A stretch of DNA of 64,000 nt from Fibrobacterota bacterium (GTDB lineage Bacteria > Fibrobacterota > Chitinivibrionia > Chitinivibrionales > Chitinispirillaceae): NCBI GenBank assembly GCA_023436145.1, contig JAEZKP010000035.1:4552-68551 (forward strand), given 5' to 3'. The position numbers and the translations under genes were made by a program. The notes beneath the pieces were generated by a model, which was given only the letters and a program-made list of their open reading frames with translations, was not told the DNA's origin and ran no database searches. Numbering within the stretch: the first letter of the stretch is position 1; every line of letters starts with the position of its first letter. Below are positions 18,855 to 27,493 of the stretch, piece by piece.

Positions 18855-20210
18855 TTACTTACTATTCTCAGTATCTATATAAATCCGGCCGAATGGCAAC
18901 ACCTGTAACTGCTCACTTTTAATAAATCTTCCATCAGTTCCGGTAATCAATACTCTGTATGAACCTGCGGGAAGATTACATTGAAGAGGAGGTTTTGTAC
19001 GGCTGCTCTCACCAATAAACTTACCATCTATGTAAACCAGATAATCAGAAGTTCCCGTTCTGAAAAAAACTTCTGCTATCAGAGATGGAGTTTCTGATGG
19101 ATGATATCTGTATCGGATTAATGAATCTTTACCCGAAACCGCATTGGAAGCACGAAATATCTGCTTGTCAGGGAAGGATAAAGGAGTATATTCTGCACTT
19201 ATCAGCCTCGGAGAGCGACTCAGAAACATGTAAACAAAAAGTATGATTAATATTGAAATTGCTACAGCTGAACAAATGACTAATTTTGATCTGAACTGTT
19301 TTTTCTCCGTATTATCTGCAAATGTGCTTATCATCTTCAGAGCATCCGGATTATCGGGAGTCTCCTGAAGAGTTTCAAGGCAAAGCCGGTAAGCTTCGTT
19401 AAATCTTTGTAATTTTAATAACTGACATGCAGAATCAAGCAGTGTTTTGCTCAGGTTTTGACGAATAGACAGATCAATTTCTGCTGTAAACATTTCCAGG
19501 CTTTCGCAAGTAACCTGCTGTTTCCATAACCGGTAAACTTCTCCGGCATGAGCAGGCCTTTTTACCGGATCTTCATCCATAAGCATCTTAAAAAGTGGAA
19601 ACTGGTGTGTATAACCCAGGATATTATTGAGTACTACTCCCAATGCATAGCAATCAGCCCGGAAATAATCAATCTCACTAACACCCTTTTTCTGCAGTAT
19701 TTCTGGTGCGATATATCCTTTTGTGCCCCTGACAGAATTACTTTTCTTGCTGCGGTCATCGTTTTTCGTGGAAAAACCAAAATCAATCAGAAAAACACCT
19801 TCAGTTGCAGACACTAAGATATTCGCAGGTTTTATGTCCCGATGTGCATATCCACTGGCATGAATTGCACTCACAGCCTTTATCACACCTTCCGCTACTG
19901 CCAGACACAGCCTGCTATTCTGATAAATGGAGATGAATCTATTCAGATTAAGAGAACGGATCCATTGCATTACAATACATACATTTTCTTTCCAGATAAA
20001 CACATCGTAGACCTGCGGAAAACAGGGAAGATGAAGCTGTGCCTGAGTCACAGCCTCCTGAAAGTGGCGTTTTCTATGATCCTTTCTGGAAAACGGAATC
20101 ATTTTAATAACCACTTGCCTGTCAAGCTGCTTCTGCCTGGCCCGGTAAACAATACCGTAAGCACCTTTTCCGATGATAACCGGTGTATCAAATCCAGATG
20201 GGAGGTTCAT
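18855..20210 (-). CDS. Membrane Ser/Thr protein kinase with C-terminal PEGA domain
   Basis: A 451-residue Hanks-type kinase. The glycine loop is G14-K-G-A-Y-G, the ATP lysine is Lys36, the catalytic loop is His123-Arg124-Asp125, the DFG is 143-145 and the APE is 168-170, so all key residues are present. Residues 255-300 look TPR-like. A single transmembrane helix lies at about 309-330. The external part ends in a PEGA-like domain at about 380-445 (VYIDGKFIGESS, LPAGSYRVLI). Kinase inside and PEGA outside suggests sensing at the envelope. It overlaps the upstream TPR lipoprotein gene by ATGA and is followed by the sigma-54 activator. Confidence 0.95.
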   Translation of the reverse strand: MNLPSGFDTPVIIGKGAYGIVYRARQKQLDRQVVIKMIPFSRKDHRKRHFQEAVTQAQLHLPCFPQVYDVFIWKENVCIVMQWIRSLNLNRFISIYQNSRLCLAVAEGVIKAVSAIHASGYAHRDIKPANILVSATEGVFLIDFGFSTKNDDRSKKSNSVRGTKGYIAPEILQKKGVSEIDYFRADCYALGVVLNNILGYTHQFPLFKMLMDEDPVKRPAHAGEVYRLWKQQVTCESLEMFTAEIDLSIRQNLSKTLLDSACQLLKLQRFNEAYRLCLETLQETPDNPDALKMISTFADNTEKKQFRSKLVICSAVAISILIILFVYMFLSRSPRLISAEYTPLSFPDKQIFRASNAVSGKDSLIRYRYHPSETPSLIAEVFFRTGTSDYLVYIDGKFIGESSRTKPPLQCNLPAGSYRVLITGTDGRFIKSEQLQVLPFGRIYIDTENSK

Positions 20211-20878
20211 GGTGCCTGTTTCCCGTTAATACGCTCTTCTGCAAGAGCAATCCATTGCTGCAGCTCATTGTCCAGAGAATCGCAAAGAACTTCGGATCTC
20301 CATATCTGCAGAGCCTCAATGTACTGTTTACGATAGTAGTAAAGAATCCCCAGGTTGAAAAGAATATCCCGGTCAGTCTTATGAATGCTGCCTGCCAGAG
20401 TAAATAAGGATTCAGCCTTCTGGGCAAAACCAAAAGTGGAAAAGATTATTCCGCTCAGATTAAGAGCTTCAGAGCTGGACGGATCATAATCCAACGCAAA
20501 TGTCAGCGCAATAAGTGCAGACATTGTGTCTGTTGATGCCAGCTTTTTTCTTCCGTAAATGATCCAGGCATCCTTAAGCAGTGAGTTAAGATAGTCGCGG
20601 TTTTCTATTGAACGGGCGGCCTGGAGTTGAACCAGTGCCTGCCGCCACAATGTCGTATCCTGATTATGTGCATAAGACTTCTGAAGCAATGCCTTTCCCA
20701 TACCCACCCGGGCCTGGAAATCTCTGGGGTTACGGTGGAGCTCCTCGGTGAAAAATCCTATAGCCATATCATAATCACCCAATGCAAGACTCTGGTAACC
20801 TCTTTTTACCTGGTTATCACTGCAGGAAAACAATATGACAGCACTCAGCGCTGCTATTATCCAGCATTTTTTGATCAT
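20207..20878 (-). CDS. TPR lipoprotein of the kinase operon
   Basis: A 223-residue lipoprotein. The signal peptide MIKKCWIIAALSAVILFSC ends in the lipobox L-F-S-C. Tetratricopeptide repeats fill the rest: residues A-L-G-D-Y-D-M-A-I-G-F-F-x-E and the C-terminal ILFNLGILYYYRKQYIEALQIW are typical. The frame opens 33 bases earlier, but the ATG at 20878 overlaps the stop of the upstream gene as ATGA, which decides the start. It also overlaps the kinase start by ATGA. The likely role is a periplasmic or outer-membrane adaptor linking the barrel protein to the kinase's external domain (inferred from operon structure). Confidence 0.9.
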   Translation of the reverse strand: MIKKCWIIAALSAVILFSCSDNQVKRGYQSLALGDYDMAIGFFTEELHRNPRDFQARVGMGKALLQKSYAHNQDTTLWRQALVQLQAARSIENRDYLNSLLKDAWIIYGRKKLASTDTMSALIALTFALDYDPSSSEALNLSGIIFSTFGFAQKAESLFTLAGSIHKTDRDILFNLGILYYYRKQYIEALQIWRSEVLCDSLDNELQQWIALAEERINGKQAP

Positions 20879-22524
20879 CTCTTTTTCCTGAAATCTATCG
20901 AATACTGCCAATCCGTGATAAAAGCAACTGCCCAGTCACTGATCTCTACAGGACAGGCCTTTGGAAGATTGGTCCATAATCTGTTTAGCTGCAATGAAAA
21001 AATAATATTTCCAGCCCGCTTGAATCTATGTTCGACTGAAACTGAACCCTGGAGGTCGGTATCCAATCGTCTCTGTGAATTTAATGAGCCCACCTTCTTT
21101 CCGGTTGTAATAACACTATTTGGTTTATCTGTGCCAAGAATCTGATAGTAACTTTTTTCCCCAGGATCAAATGCCAGATAATCAGTCAGATCACTTTTAT
21201 CAAATTCATTCCAGCGGTAAAGTCTAAAGTAAATGTCAAATCCCAGCCGCATGCCAGGTTTAACAGTCCAATTTCTGTTAAGAGATATTGCTGAGTTAAT
21301 TCCAGGTTCGATGCGGAAATGACTCAAAGGCATTTCCAGACTGACCTCACTGCTGCCATTATTAATCTGATCAACATAAGAATGCCAGGCGGGGAGATAA
21401 TTTTTTACGTTGAGCCCACTGGTATCCAGTGGATTATTCATCTCTGCATCCCTATAGAATAAAGGTAGTTTGCCAGTCTTTACCGCATTGACATCAAAAT
21501 AAAGATAATGAGAATAAGCTGCATCAAGTAAAGGTTCCTGCCTGGTTAAAAAAAACGAAGAATTTAGGGAGGGTGTAAACGAAACTTTCGATATGCGGTT
21601 CAAGTCCATGAGTATGGAAATGAACCCCTGCTGATAATCGTAAAACCTGCCTTCTTTGAGTGCGATGTTATAAGCGCCAATAGAAAACACCTTTTCCGTC
21701 GCCATAAAGCTATACACCAAACCATGAGTCCATCTCTTCACCCTGTAGCTATCATAATTATACACACTTCGCAACTCAATCCCCATCCTGTCAACCAGGT
21801 TATCCAGCCGGAAATACCCCCCACCCTCAATGGAGAGCGAATCAAAAGTGGAAGGTGCCGACATTGTGGAAACATCGGTATTTTTCCTTATCTGAAAAAT
21901 TGCTCCCACAGAGAAATCCGGCAGTTTTCCGGGTAAATCGGTGAACTGCAGATTGGTAGACAACCGATAAAATCCGAATATCTGATCAATGGTGCGGTCT
22001 TCTGATGAACCAAGGTGAGTCCAGTAAGAGGAATCAGATAAATTAACTTTTTCACGCTCACCCTTTAAATAAAACCCGGTGTATAAAGAGGGAATGACTC
22101 GCCTTCGTTTTACAAAAACAACTTCACCCAGTTCTTCAGAAACCTGACTTGCAGCCTTGTCTGCTCCCAGGAACACATAAATGGAATAACGCTGTCTTAA
22201 AAGATCTTTTCGCAGCTTTTCAGTGCATATTTCCAAGGCAGACCTGTTTACTGCAAGGGCGCTGTCCAGATCCCCTTTCTTTACAAACAACTCTGCCCAC
22301 AGATAAAACAGGCTATCACGCGACAATCCCTGCTCGTAAGCCAGAAAATAGGAGATAAGTGCCTCGTCATAACGATCCGCTCTTATAAAGCTATCCGCTT
22401 CAGCCAGATATCGACTCTTCTGTGCATCGCCGATGGGACCCTGCTGTGCACATAAAACAAAAAGAAGAGGAGAAAAAAACAGCAGGAGTAAAGTGATGAA
22501 ATGAATTCTTGATCTGATATACAT
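20875..22524 (-). CDS. Exported TPR plus beta-barrel protein, first gene of the kinase operon
   Basis: A 549-residue protein with an N-terminal signal peptide (hydrophobic to about residue 25, then CAQQ, which could be a lipobox variant). Residues 35-130 carry TPR-like helices (AEADSFIRADRYDEALISYF). From about 140 to the end the sequence alternates aromatic and polar residues in amphipathic strands, ends in a strand of the WQYSIDFRKKR type, and looks like an outer-membrane barrel. The family is not recognised. It is translationally coupled by ATGA to the TPR lipoprotein and is presumably the leading gene of the four-gene unit. Confidence 0.8.
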   Translation of the reverse strand: MYIRSRIHFITLLLLFFSPLLFVLCAQQGPIGDAQKSRYLAEADSFIRADRYDEALISYFLAYEQGLSRDSLFYLWAELFVKKGDLDSALAVNRSALEICTEKLRKDLLRQRYSIYVFLGADKAASQVSEELGEVVFVKRRRVIPSLYTGFYLKGEREKVNLSDSSYWTHLGSSEDRTIDQIFGFYRLSTNLQFTDLPGKLPDFSVGAIFQIRKNTDVSTMSAPSTFDSLSIEGGGYFRLDNLVDRMGIELRSVYNYDSYRVKRWTHGLVYSFMATEKVFSIGAYNIALKEGRFYDYQQGFISILMDLNRISKVSFTPSLNSSFFLTRQEPLLDAAYSHYLYFDVNAVKTGKLPLFYRDAEMNNPLDTSGLNVKNYLPAWHSYVDQINNGSSEVSLEMPLSHFRIEPGINSAISLNRNWTVKPGMRLGFDIYFRLYRWNEFDKSDLTDYLAFDPGEKSYYQILGTDKPNSVITTGKKVGSLNSQRRLDTDLQGSVSVEHRFKRAGNIIFSLQLNRLWTNLPKACPVEISDWAVAFITDWQYSIDFRKKR

Positions 22525-22634
22525 TTGTATATGCCAGAAATCCTTTCGGTTACCCTGCCGATTTAATCGTAAAAACAGGAACCTATACCTGCCTATGGTC
22601 GCTTCCGCGAAGACTGGAATTGATTATACTATCC

Positions 22635-23357
22635 TTATCGAAAATTAATAAAAGAGTCCCTGTTTTTTATTATCACTACAGTACTTCTTCTCTTATTCAA
22701 CGGAAATGAGGAAAAACTCCTTCCGGAAAGGTCAAAAATTCCTTGTTCATACCTGCCTGAAATTATCTCAAAACTTTGAACTTTACGATTGATTTTTATA
22801 GACGAAGGCTGAGAGAATGTGACACTATTAAGAATTTGCGAGTATGCGGCTCCTTTGGTTTTTAAATCCAAGGTATCACCTATGGCATAAAGCTCGTAAC
22901 CACCCCCATACCTGGCGGTAAATATGATGTATTCTGACCAGGTACTATTAATACTGTCCAGAGAAAAAAATTGAGCAAATGCCTGTGGAGCCCATCCCCC
23001 ATCAATAGTACAATCTTGAGAGGAGTCCAAAGCCAGAATGGTACCCCAGGGATCTTCCCATTCCTGAGTGGTGGAAATATACATAAGAAAATGAAATTTA
23101 GTCCAGTACGTTTCTGTAGTGTTTGTATCGATTTTGTGTCTGACAACGGAGAGATATGTCCTTCCACTGGAAGAAACATCAAAGAAGATATCCTGCGAGT
23201 CTGAAGTATTTAGGGCATACCAGTTTTCTGGAAGCATTAGTGAATACCCCAATTTCTTATTTGTGTATGCAGTCTGTGCCTCACCAGAAAAATCAAACAA
23301 AATCAATAAAAAGGTAATAACATGAATTCCAGTGCAGAACACATTTGAGATGTGCAT
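22635..23357 (-). CDS. Secreted hypothetical protein with PsbP/DUF1795-like domain
   Basis: A 240-residue exported protein. A signal peptide covers about residues 1-27 (cleavage after GEA). The next segment, LGYSLMLPENWYAL, is the start of the PsbP-like/DUF1795 fold found in many exported bacterial proteins, and strands continue to about residue 180. The last 35 residues (G-I-F-D-L-S-G-R-S-F, then a strand STVVIIKN) resemble the C-terminal sorting domains of secreted Fibrobacterota/Bacteroidota proteins. GGAGA precedes the ATG. Function unknown. Confidence 0.7.
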   Translation of the reverse strand: MHISNVFCTGIHVITFLLILFDFSGEAQTAYTNKKLGYSLMLPENWYALNTSDSQDIFFDVSSSGRTYLSVVRHKIDTNTTETYWTKFHFLMYISTTQEWEDPWGTILALDSSQDCTIDGGWAPQAFAQFFSLDSINSTWSEYIIFTARYGGGYELYAIGDTLDLKTKGAAYSQILNSVTFSQPSSIKINRKVQSFEIISGRYEQGIFDLSGRSFSSFPLNKRRSTVVIIKNRDSFINFR

Positions 23358-23432
23358 AATTTTTTCTCCAGGTGTGTACCAGACTTAAAAACGACTTTAC
23401 ATTGGCATTCTCAAGGTGAAGAAGGGATTTGT

Positions 23433-23927
23433 TCAAGGTTTTTGTCTGTCGATTTCTGCTTTTTTAATAGCAATTTTCTTTTCAATTTCTTCTCTTTTGG
23501 CTTCCAGTTCAGCTTTTTTGGATTCAATGCGCCTTTTAATATCATCCTGGGCCTTGTCCAGTTCAGCCTTATGGCCTGCTTTATATTCATCGATCTTCTG
23601 CAGTGCTATTTTAATTCTGGCATCTGCATCGGCTTTTTTAAGAGTGATAAGTTCTTTAATACGCAACTGCAATTCTTGTGGAGTCAGGCTGTCTGAATTA
23701 AGCGCTTGAATCTGTTTCTCAACTGCGTTGATCCTGCTTTGAGCCTCCTCAATTTTGCTTTGTACTTCCTCAGGAAGTCTGGCTAATTCATCAGCAACCC
23801 TATCAGACCATTGAGAACGCATCTGTTGAATTTTAGCAAGGATCTCCTGCTGAGTTGGTGCGGCCTGTTCCTGTGCATTAATTGCCACCATTAAAAGTAC
23901 TATCAATGTTAAAGCCATTCTTTTCAT
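23433..23927 (-). CDS. Exported coiled-coil protein, paralogue of 24268-24777
   Basis: A protein of 164 residues from the ATG at 23927, which has AGGAGC upstream; the frame extends 39 bases further without such a site. A signal peptide ends near AINAQ. The rest is a continuous charged helix with heptad character, rich in Lys, Glu and Ala. Near the start it holds QMRSQWSDRVADELARLPEEVQ, almost identical to the paralogue next door. The last 40 residues are KAE/EIEKKI repeats. It probably lies in the periplasm as a long helix; the function is unknown. Confidence 0.82.
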   Translation of the reverse strand: MKRMALTLIVLLMVAINAQEQAAPTQQEILAKIQQMRSQWSDRVADELARLPEEVQSKIEEAQSRINAVEKQIQALNSDSLTPQELQLRIKELITLKKADADARIKIALQKIDEYKAGHKAELDKAQDDIKRRIESKKAELEAKREEIEKKIAIKKAEIDRQKP

Positions 23928-24203
23928 AAATGCTCCTGGTATAGAGTATACTTCCAGCTTGAACATGTCAACGACAAAGATTCATACCCAAATTTGAACT
24001 GCAAGAGGGAACAAAGCAAATAAAGTGCCTATGCCATAAGTCTTTGAAAATACTACCATTAGGGATTTTTAAGAAATAGAAGGGAAAAAAAATTGTAGTC
24101 ATTTGACTACAAAGCATTTTTCCCTGGTACAATCACAGGCAACCGGAGCGGTATAGTGGAATTCAGTTTAACAATATCACAATATGAGTTTTCTTAAAAA
24201 AAA

Positions 24204-24223
24204 GGATCAGCTTTCGCTGATCC
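24204..24223 (-). terminator. Rho-independent terminator of the 24268-24777 gene
   Basis: A perfect 8-bp stem (GGATCAGC with GCTGATCC) and TTTC loop. On the minus strand it is followed by a run of eight U (24196-24203). It sits 45 bases beyond the stop of the coiled-coil gene. Confidence 0.88.
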
Positions 24224-24267
24224 TCTTTCCCGAGCTGGAAGCATATCCAAAGGTGTATTTATGGATA

Positions 24268-24777
24268 TTATTCTGTAGTTTTTCCTTTAGCTGCAATTTC
24301 TGCCTTTTTCTCGGCGATCTTTTTCTCGATCTCAGCGCGTTTTGCTTCTAGTTCAGTCTTTTTTGCTTCGATGCGGGCTTTCACATCTGCATGTGCGGCT
24401 TCGATTTCTGCTTTATGTGCAGTTTTATATTCTTCTATTTTTTCCATAGCCAGCTTTATCCGAGCCTCAGCATCAGCCTTTTTGGCAGCAATAAGCTCAT
24501 GGATTTTAGCTCTGAGCTCTTCAGGTGAGAGGCTGTCCACTTTAATCGCTTGAATCTGTCTTCCCAGCGCATCCGCTCTGTCTTTTGCTTCTTTACACCT
24601 TTTCTGAACCTCCTCAGGCAGATTGGCCAGCTCGTCACCAATTCTATCAGACCACTGTGAACGCTCCCTCATCATATTTTCTCTGGCCTTCTCTCTGGTT
24701 GGAGAAGTTAAGCTATCCCCGGCAAACGCACTGAATGCGAAAAGTGCAACTGCAGTTACTGTAAACAACCTGATCAT
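24268..24777 (-). CDS. Exported coiled-coil protein, paralogue of 23433-23927
   Basis: A 169-residue protein with a signal peptide (MIRLFTVTAVALFAFSAFAG). A helix-only mature part follows. It shares RSQWSDRIGDELANLPEEVQ, a D-S-L-S/T-P-E-E-L turn, and the K-A-D-A-x-A-R-I-K helix with its neighbour, so the two arose by tandem duplication. The C-terminus is an AEIEKKI-type repeat helix. AGGAGG lies five bases before the ATG, and a strong terminator follows, so this copy is a separate transcription unit. Function unknown. Confidence 0.88.
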   Translation of the reverse strand: MIRLFTVTAVALFAFSAFAGDSLTSPTREKARENMMRERSQWSDRIGDELANLPEEVQKRCKEAKDRADALGRQIQAIKVDSLSPEELRAKIHELIAAKKADAEARIKLAMEKIEEYKTAHKAEIEAAHADVKARIEAKKTELEAKRAEIEKKIAEKKAEIAAKGKTTE

Positions 24778-25183
24778 AAGACCTCCTGTTTAGTTTATAG
24801 ATTAAAACCGTTTTATCATTACAATTTTTAAGGATCGATCCGACTTTTCATTATGCGGAAGAAAATAAGCAGGAATTATGCCAAGCCGATAACATTTTGA
24901 TTTTTAATTAGTTGCATTCTTCTGGACATATTGGGGGATTTTTAACTGCAGCCATTTCACTGCAATCACTAATAGAAGAATACTTATCAAAGGGATGGTT
25001 GTAATTCTTAACTCTTTACATATCAATTAATTAGGTCTATTATAACCTGTTTGTAGTCAATCCACATCAGGTCAGTGAAATCCCCCATCACATCTATCCT
25101 GGGTAACTAAAAATACAGTGGCATGTATATGGAGATCAAATAAAGGAAGAGTTAAAGCCGGCGCCGACCTTAATTGGAAAATC
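24778..25183. other. Gene-free stretch upstream of the coiled-coil gene
   Basis: About 405 AT-rich bases. It holds the start of an antisense plus-strand frame (25118-25414) that shadows the Cys-rich gene. No RNA gene, repeat or convincing promoter was identified. Confidence 0.35.
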
Positions 25184-25381
25184 TCAGGCAGCTTTTACCT
25201 CAACCTCTTCACAAAGATCTACTCTTATGTGAAGGGCATCGGCCATGACGGAAAGATCATGCATTACCGGACAGGTAATACAGGGGTAGTCCTTATCCAG
25301 ATTTCTGCACCTCCACATCATGCAAAACTCACCATTTCTGAGCTTGAGGTTATTACACCCCGGTTCCCTTATGATATCCAT
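25184..25381 (-). CDS. Small cysteine-rich protein
   Basis: A 65-residue protein with six cysteines (9, 20, 25, 34, 37, 57), including a C-x-x-C pair at 34-37 in the context DYPCITCP. The arrangement suggests a small metal-binding or iron-sulfur fold, but no family is recognised. A strong AGGAGGG site sits six bases before the ATG, which is the main reason to believe this strand rather than the overlapping plus-strand frame. Confidence 0.65.
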   Translation of the reverse strand: MDIIREPGCNNLKLRNGEFCMMWRCRNLDKDYPCITCPVMHDLSVMADALHIRVDLCEEVEVKAA

Positions 25382-25519
25382 ATGAAGCCCTCCTGTATTG
25401 TCTTTGAATTATAATTGCACGATATATGCCAATACTGAGGACACACTGACAATCAGTGCAAGAGCCTTGCCTGTTGTCAACTTTGGGAATATAAGAAGGT
25501 AAACCAGGAATGTCTGTTA

Positions 25520-26290
25520 CTAATGAAACTGTTTGCTTTTAAGCCGCTCATTTTCCGGAATTGCACTGTCGGATTCAAAAACCGTTGCCTGCCACTGCCA
25601 TCCCGGATCTTTCATCTTCCCAGGGCAATACTCCCTAACCAAATCCATCATATCAGAATCGAATGTGGCATTGTAAACGGAAGTAACCACCCGGATATGT
25701 TCCACTGTAAGCCCTTCCACACCACTTAGATCCGAATAATGAAGGTAGGCACCTTTAAGGCGGGCATTGGTGAGATCGGCATTTTTCAGATTTGCATTTC
25801 TTAAAAAAGCAAATTCCAGAGAAGCACCTCTGAGATTGGCATTGGAGAGATTTGCATTCCTCAGATCAGCTGATTCCAGGTTGGCATTGCGCAGATCTGC
25901 ATTACTGAGATCAACCCCCTTAAGATCACACCCCCGCAGATCAACTCCGGCCAGGTCCTTTTTCCCTCTGAATACTGCATCCGCAATTTTCAGAGATTTG
26001 GAATTTCTGCGCTTGCCACTTTTTTCCAGCAATTTCTGACTGTCCACCTCTGCAACTTTTTTTTCTTTGAATTGAGATTCACTGTATCTGGCTCTTAGCT
26101 CATATTCACTCATACATTCAGTTTTTTGCCCATTGATATAGCCATAAACCAGTTTTGGGGGTGATTTACCCTCATTTTGAAATTTCTGCATCATCGAATC
26201 AAGGCATAGATACATCGGCAGGTTCTGGTCAGCTGAATCATTAACAGCAAAGACAGAGCAGATGAGAAACACTATTTCTATAGACAGCAT
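25520..26290 (-). CDS. Exported pentapeptide-repeat protein
   Basis: A protein of 256 residues from the ATG at 26290, which has GGAGG six bases upstream (the frame extends four codons to a TTG). A short hydrophobic N-terminus (IEIVFLICSVFA) suggests export. Residues about 100-185 hold some 15 tandem A-[D/N]-L-x-x pentapeptides, expected to form a right-handed quadrilateral beta helix. The C-terminal 60 residues are not repetitive. Pentapeptide proteins have many roles, from DNA mimicry to membrane scaffolding; none is indicated here. Confidence 0.9.
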   Translation of the reverse strand: MLSIEIVFLICSVFAVNDSADQNLPMYLCLDSMMQKFQNEGKSPPKLVYGYINGQKTECMSEYELRARYSESQFKEKKVAEVDSQKLLEKSGKRRNSKSLKIADAVFRGKKDLAGVDLRGCDLKGVDLSNADLRNANLESADLRNANLSNANLRGASLEFAFLRNANLKNADLTNARLKGAYLHYSDLSGVEGLTVEHIRVVTSVYNATFDSDMMDLVREYCPGKMKDPGWQWQATVFESDSAIPENERLKSKQFH

Positions 26291-26452
26291 TTGTTCCTCC
26301 AATTAACCTTCACTAAGCATTTTCATATGAGTTTTGGATTAATATATTAGATGCTCCAGAGTGAGAAGTGGTTCATTTTCTACATTCATCAAACCTGCAG
26401 GTAATTATCTTCACCCGTTTATCCTTCAGCCTGTTCACCAGCTCACCTGCCT

Positions 26453-27493
26453 TCACTTTTCCATTTTCTTTTTCTGCAACTCCTGATAGATATTTACATA
26501 TAACGATGCCACTTTTAACATATCGAATTTTTTGACCGTATTCAATCCGTTAGTGCAGATACGGTTTCTAAGTTTCTCATCTTCTATCAGAGTAGAAATA
26601 CACTTTGCCAGGTTTGCATCTCTACAGCAGAATCCATCCACGCCGTCGGTAATGATCTCCTTTGCGCCTGCATTTTTTGTAGCCACCACAGCAGTAGCGC
26701 AAGCCATTGCTTCCAGAACAGGTACCCCGAAACCCTCATAAGAACTTACTTGACAGTAGATCCAATGTGAACGGTACTGGTCAACAAGTTCATGCTCCGG
26801 GAGCTTTGTTTTATATATGATATTTCTGCCTGAACAGGGCTGGGGACCGATAACAGTCAGAATACAATCTGGGTATCTGGGCAGAATATATTTCTGAAAA
26901 ATCCTTACCAGAAGATTCCCTCGCTTTCTTCCCCGCAAACTTCCAATAAAAAGTATCGATGGATGGGAGGTTTTGGAAGACATTTCCGGAGTGAACAGAT
27001 GAAGTGGCACTCCACACGGGATAATCCTTTTTACAAACGGTAATGACCTGGTGGTATTTACAGAAATCCCGACAAGCACGCCGGGTTTTAAACAGGAGAT
27101 CCATTCAAAGAAATAAAACAGAGCCTGATAAAGAAAGCGGGACAGAGTTGCGGCATGCATGGCCTCCTGAAGTGCAGACCCATAGAAAGTGCGAACCCGT
27201 GAAACGTTTTTACTACACAGATAATCATCCCCATGATAATGCATGATATCAAAATTATCGGTGCGGACCTGCTTGTATTTTATTGCAGGAGTAAATTTTC
27301 TCAACCAGAGTGGTTTCTTGCCCCACAAGAATACATGAGTTCTGTAGCAACTGCCCGCCGCAGGAGGACTGAAACTGAAACAGGTCACCTCATGTCCCAA
27401 CTCAACCAGCGCATTGGCCAGATAGTGCACCTGAATGGAGACTCCATTTGGCTCATCAGAAGGAAGATTTTTGTTAAAGAAAGCAATTTTCAT
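26453..27493 (-). CDS. Glycosyltransferase family 4 protein
   Basis: A 346-residue GT-B glycosyltransferase. The N-terminal Rossmann half begins IAFFNKNLPSDEPNGVSIQV, an acceptor-side glycine-loop pattern. The C-terminal half carries SILFIGSLRGRKRG and the nucleotide-sugar motif SSYEGFGVPVLEAMA, with the E-x7-E pair of GT4 enzymes, then AGAKEIITDG. It should transfer a sugar from a nucleotide donor to a glycan or lipid at the cytosolic face. It overlaps the upstream GT2 gene by ATGA, so the two probably act on the same product. Confidence 0.92.
   Translation of the reverse strand: MKIAFFNKNLPSDEPNGVSIQVHYLANALVELGHEVTCFSFSPPAAGSCYRTHVFLWGKKPLWLRKFTPAIKYKQVRTDNFDIMHYHGDDYLCSKNVSRVRTFYGSALQEAMHAATLSRFLYQALFYFFEWISCLKPGVLVGISVNTTRSLPFVKRIIPCGVPLHLFTPEMSSKTSHPSILFIGSLRGRKRGNLLVRIFQKYILPRYPDCILTVIGPQPCSGRNIIYKTKLPEHELVDQYRSHWIYCQVSSYEGFGVPVLEAMACATAVVATKNAGAKEIITDGVDGFCCRDANLAKCISTLIEDEKLRNRICTNGLNTVKKFDMLKVASLYVNIYQELQKKKMEK

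Noticed and set aside
25118..25414. 98-codon plus-strand frame
   Set aside because: Lacks a ribosome site and overlaps the minus-strand Cys-rich gene that has an excellent one.
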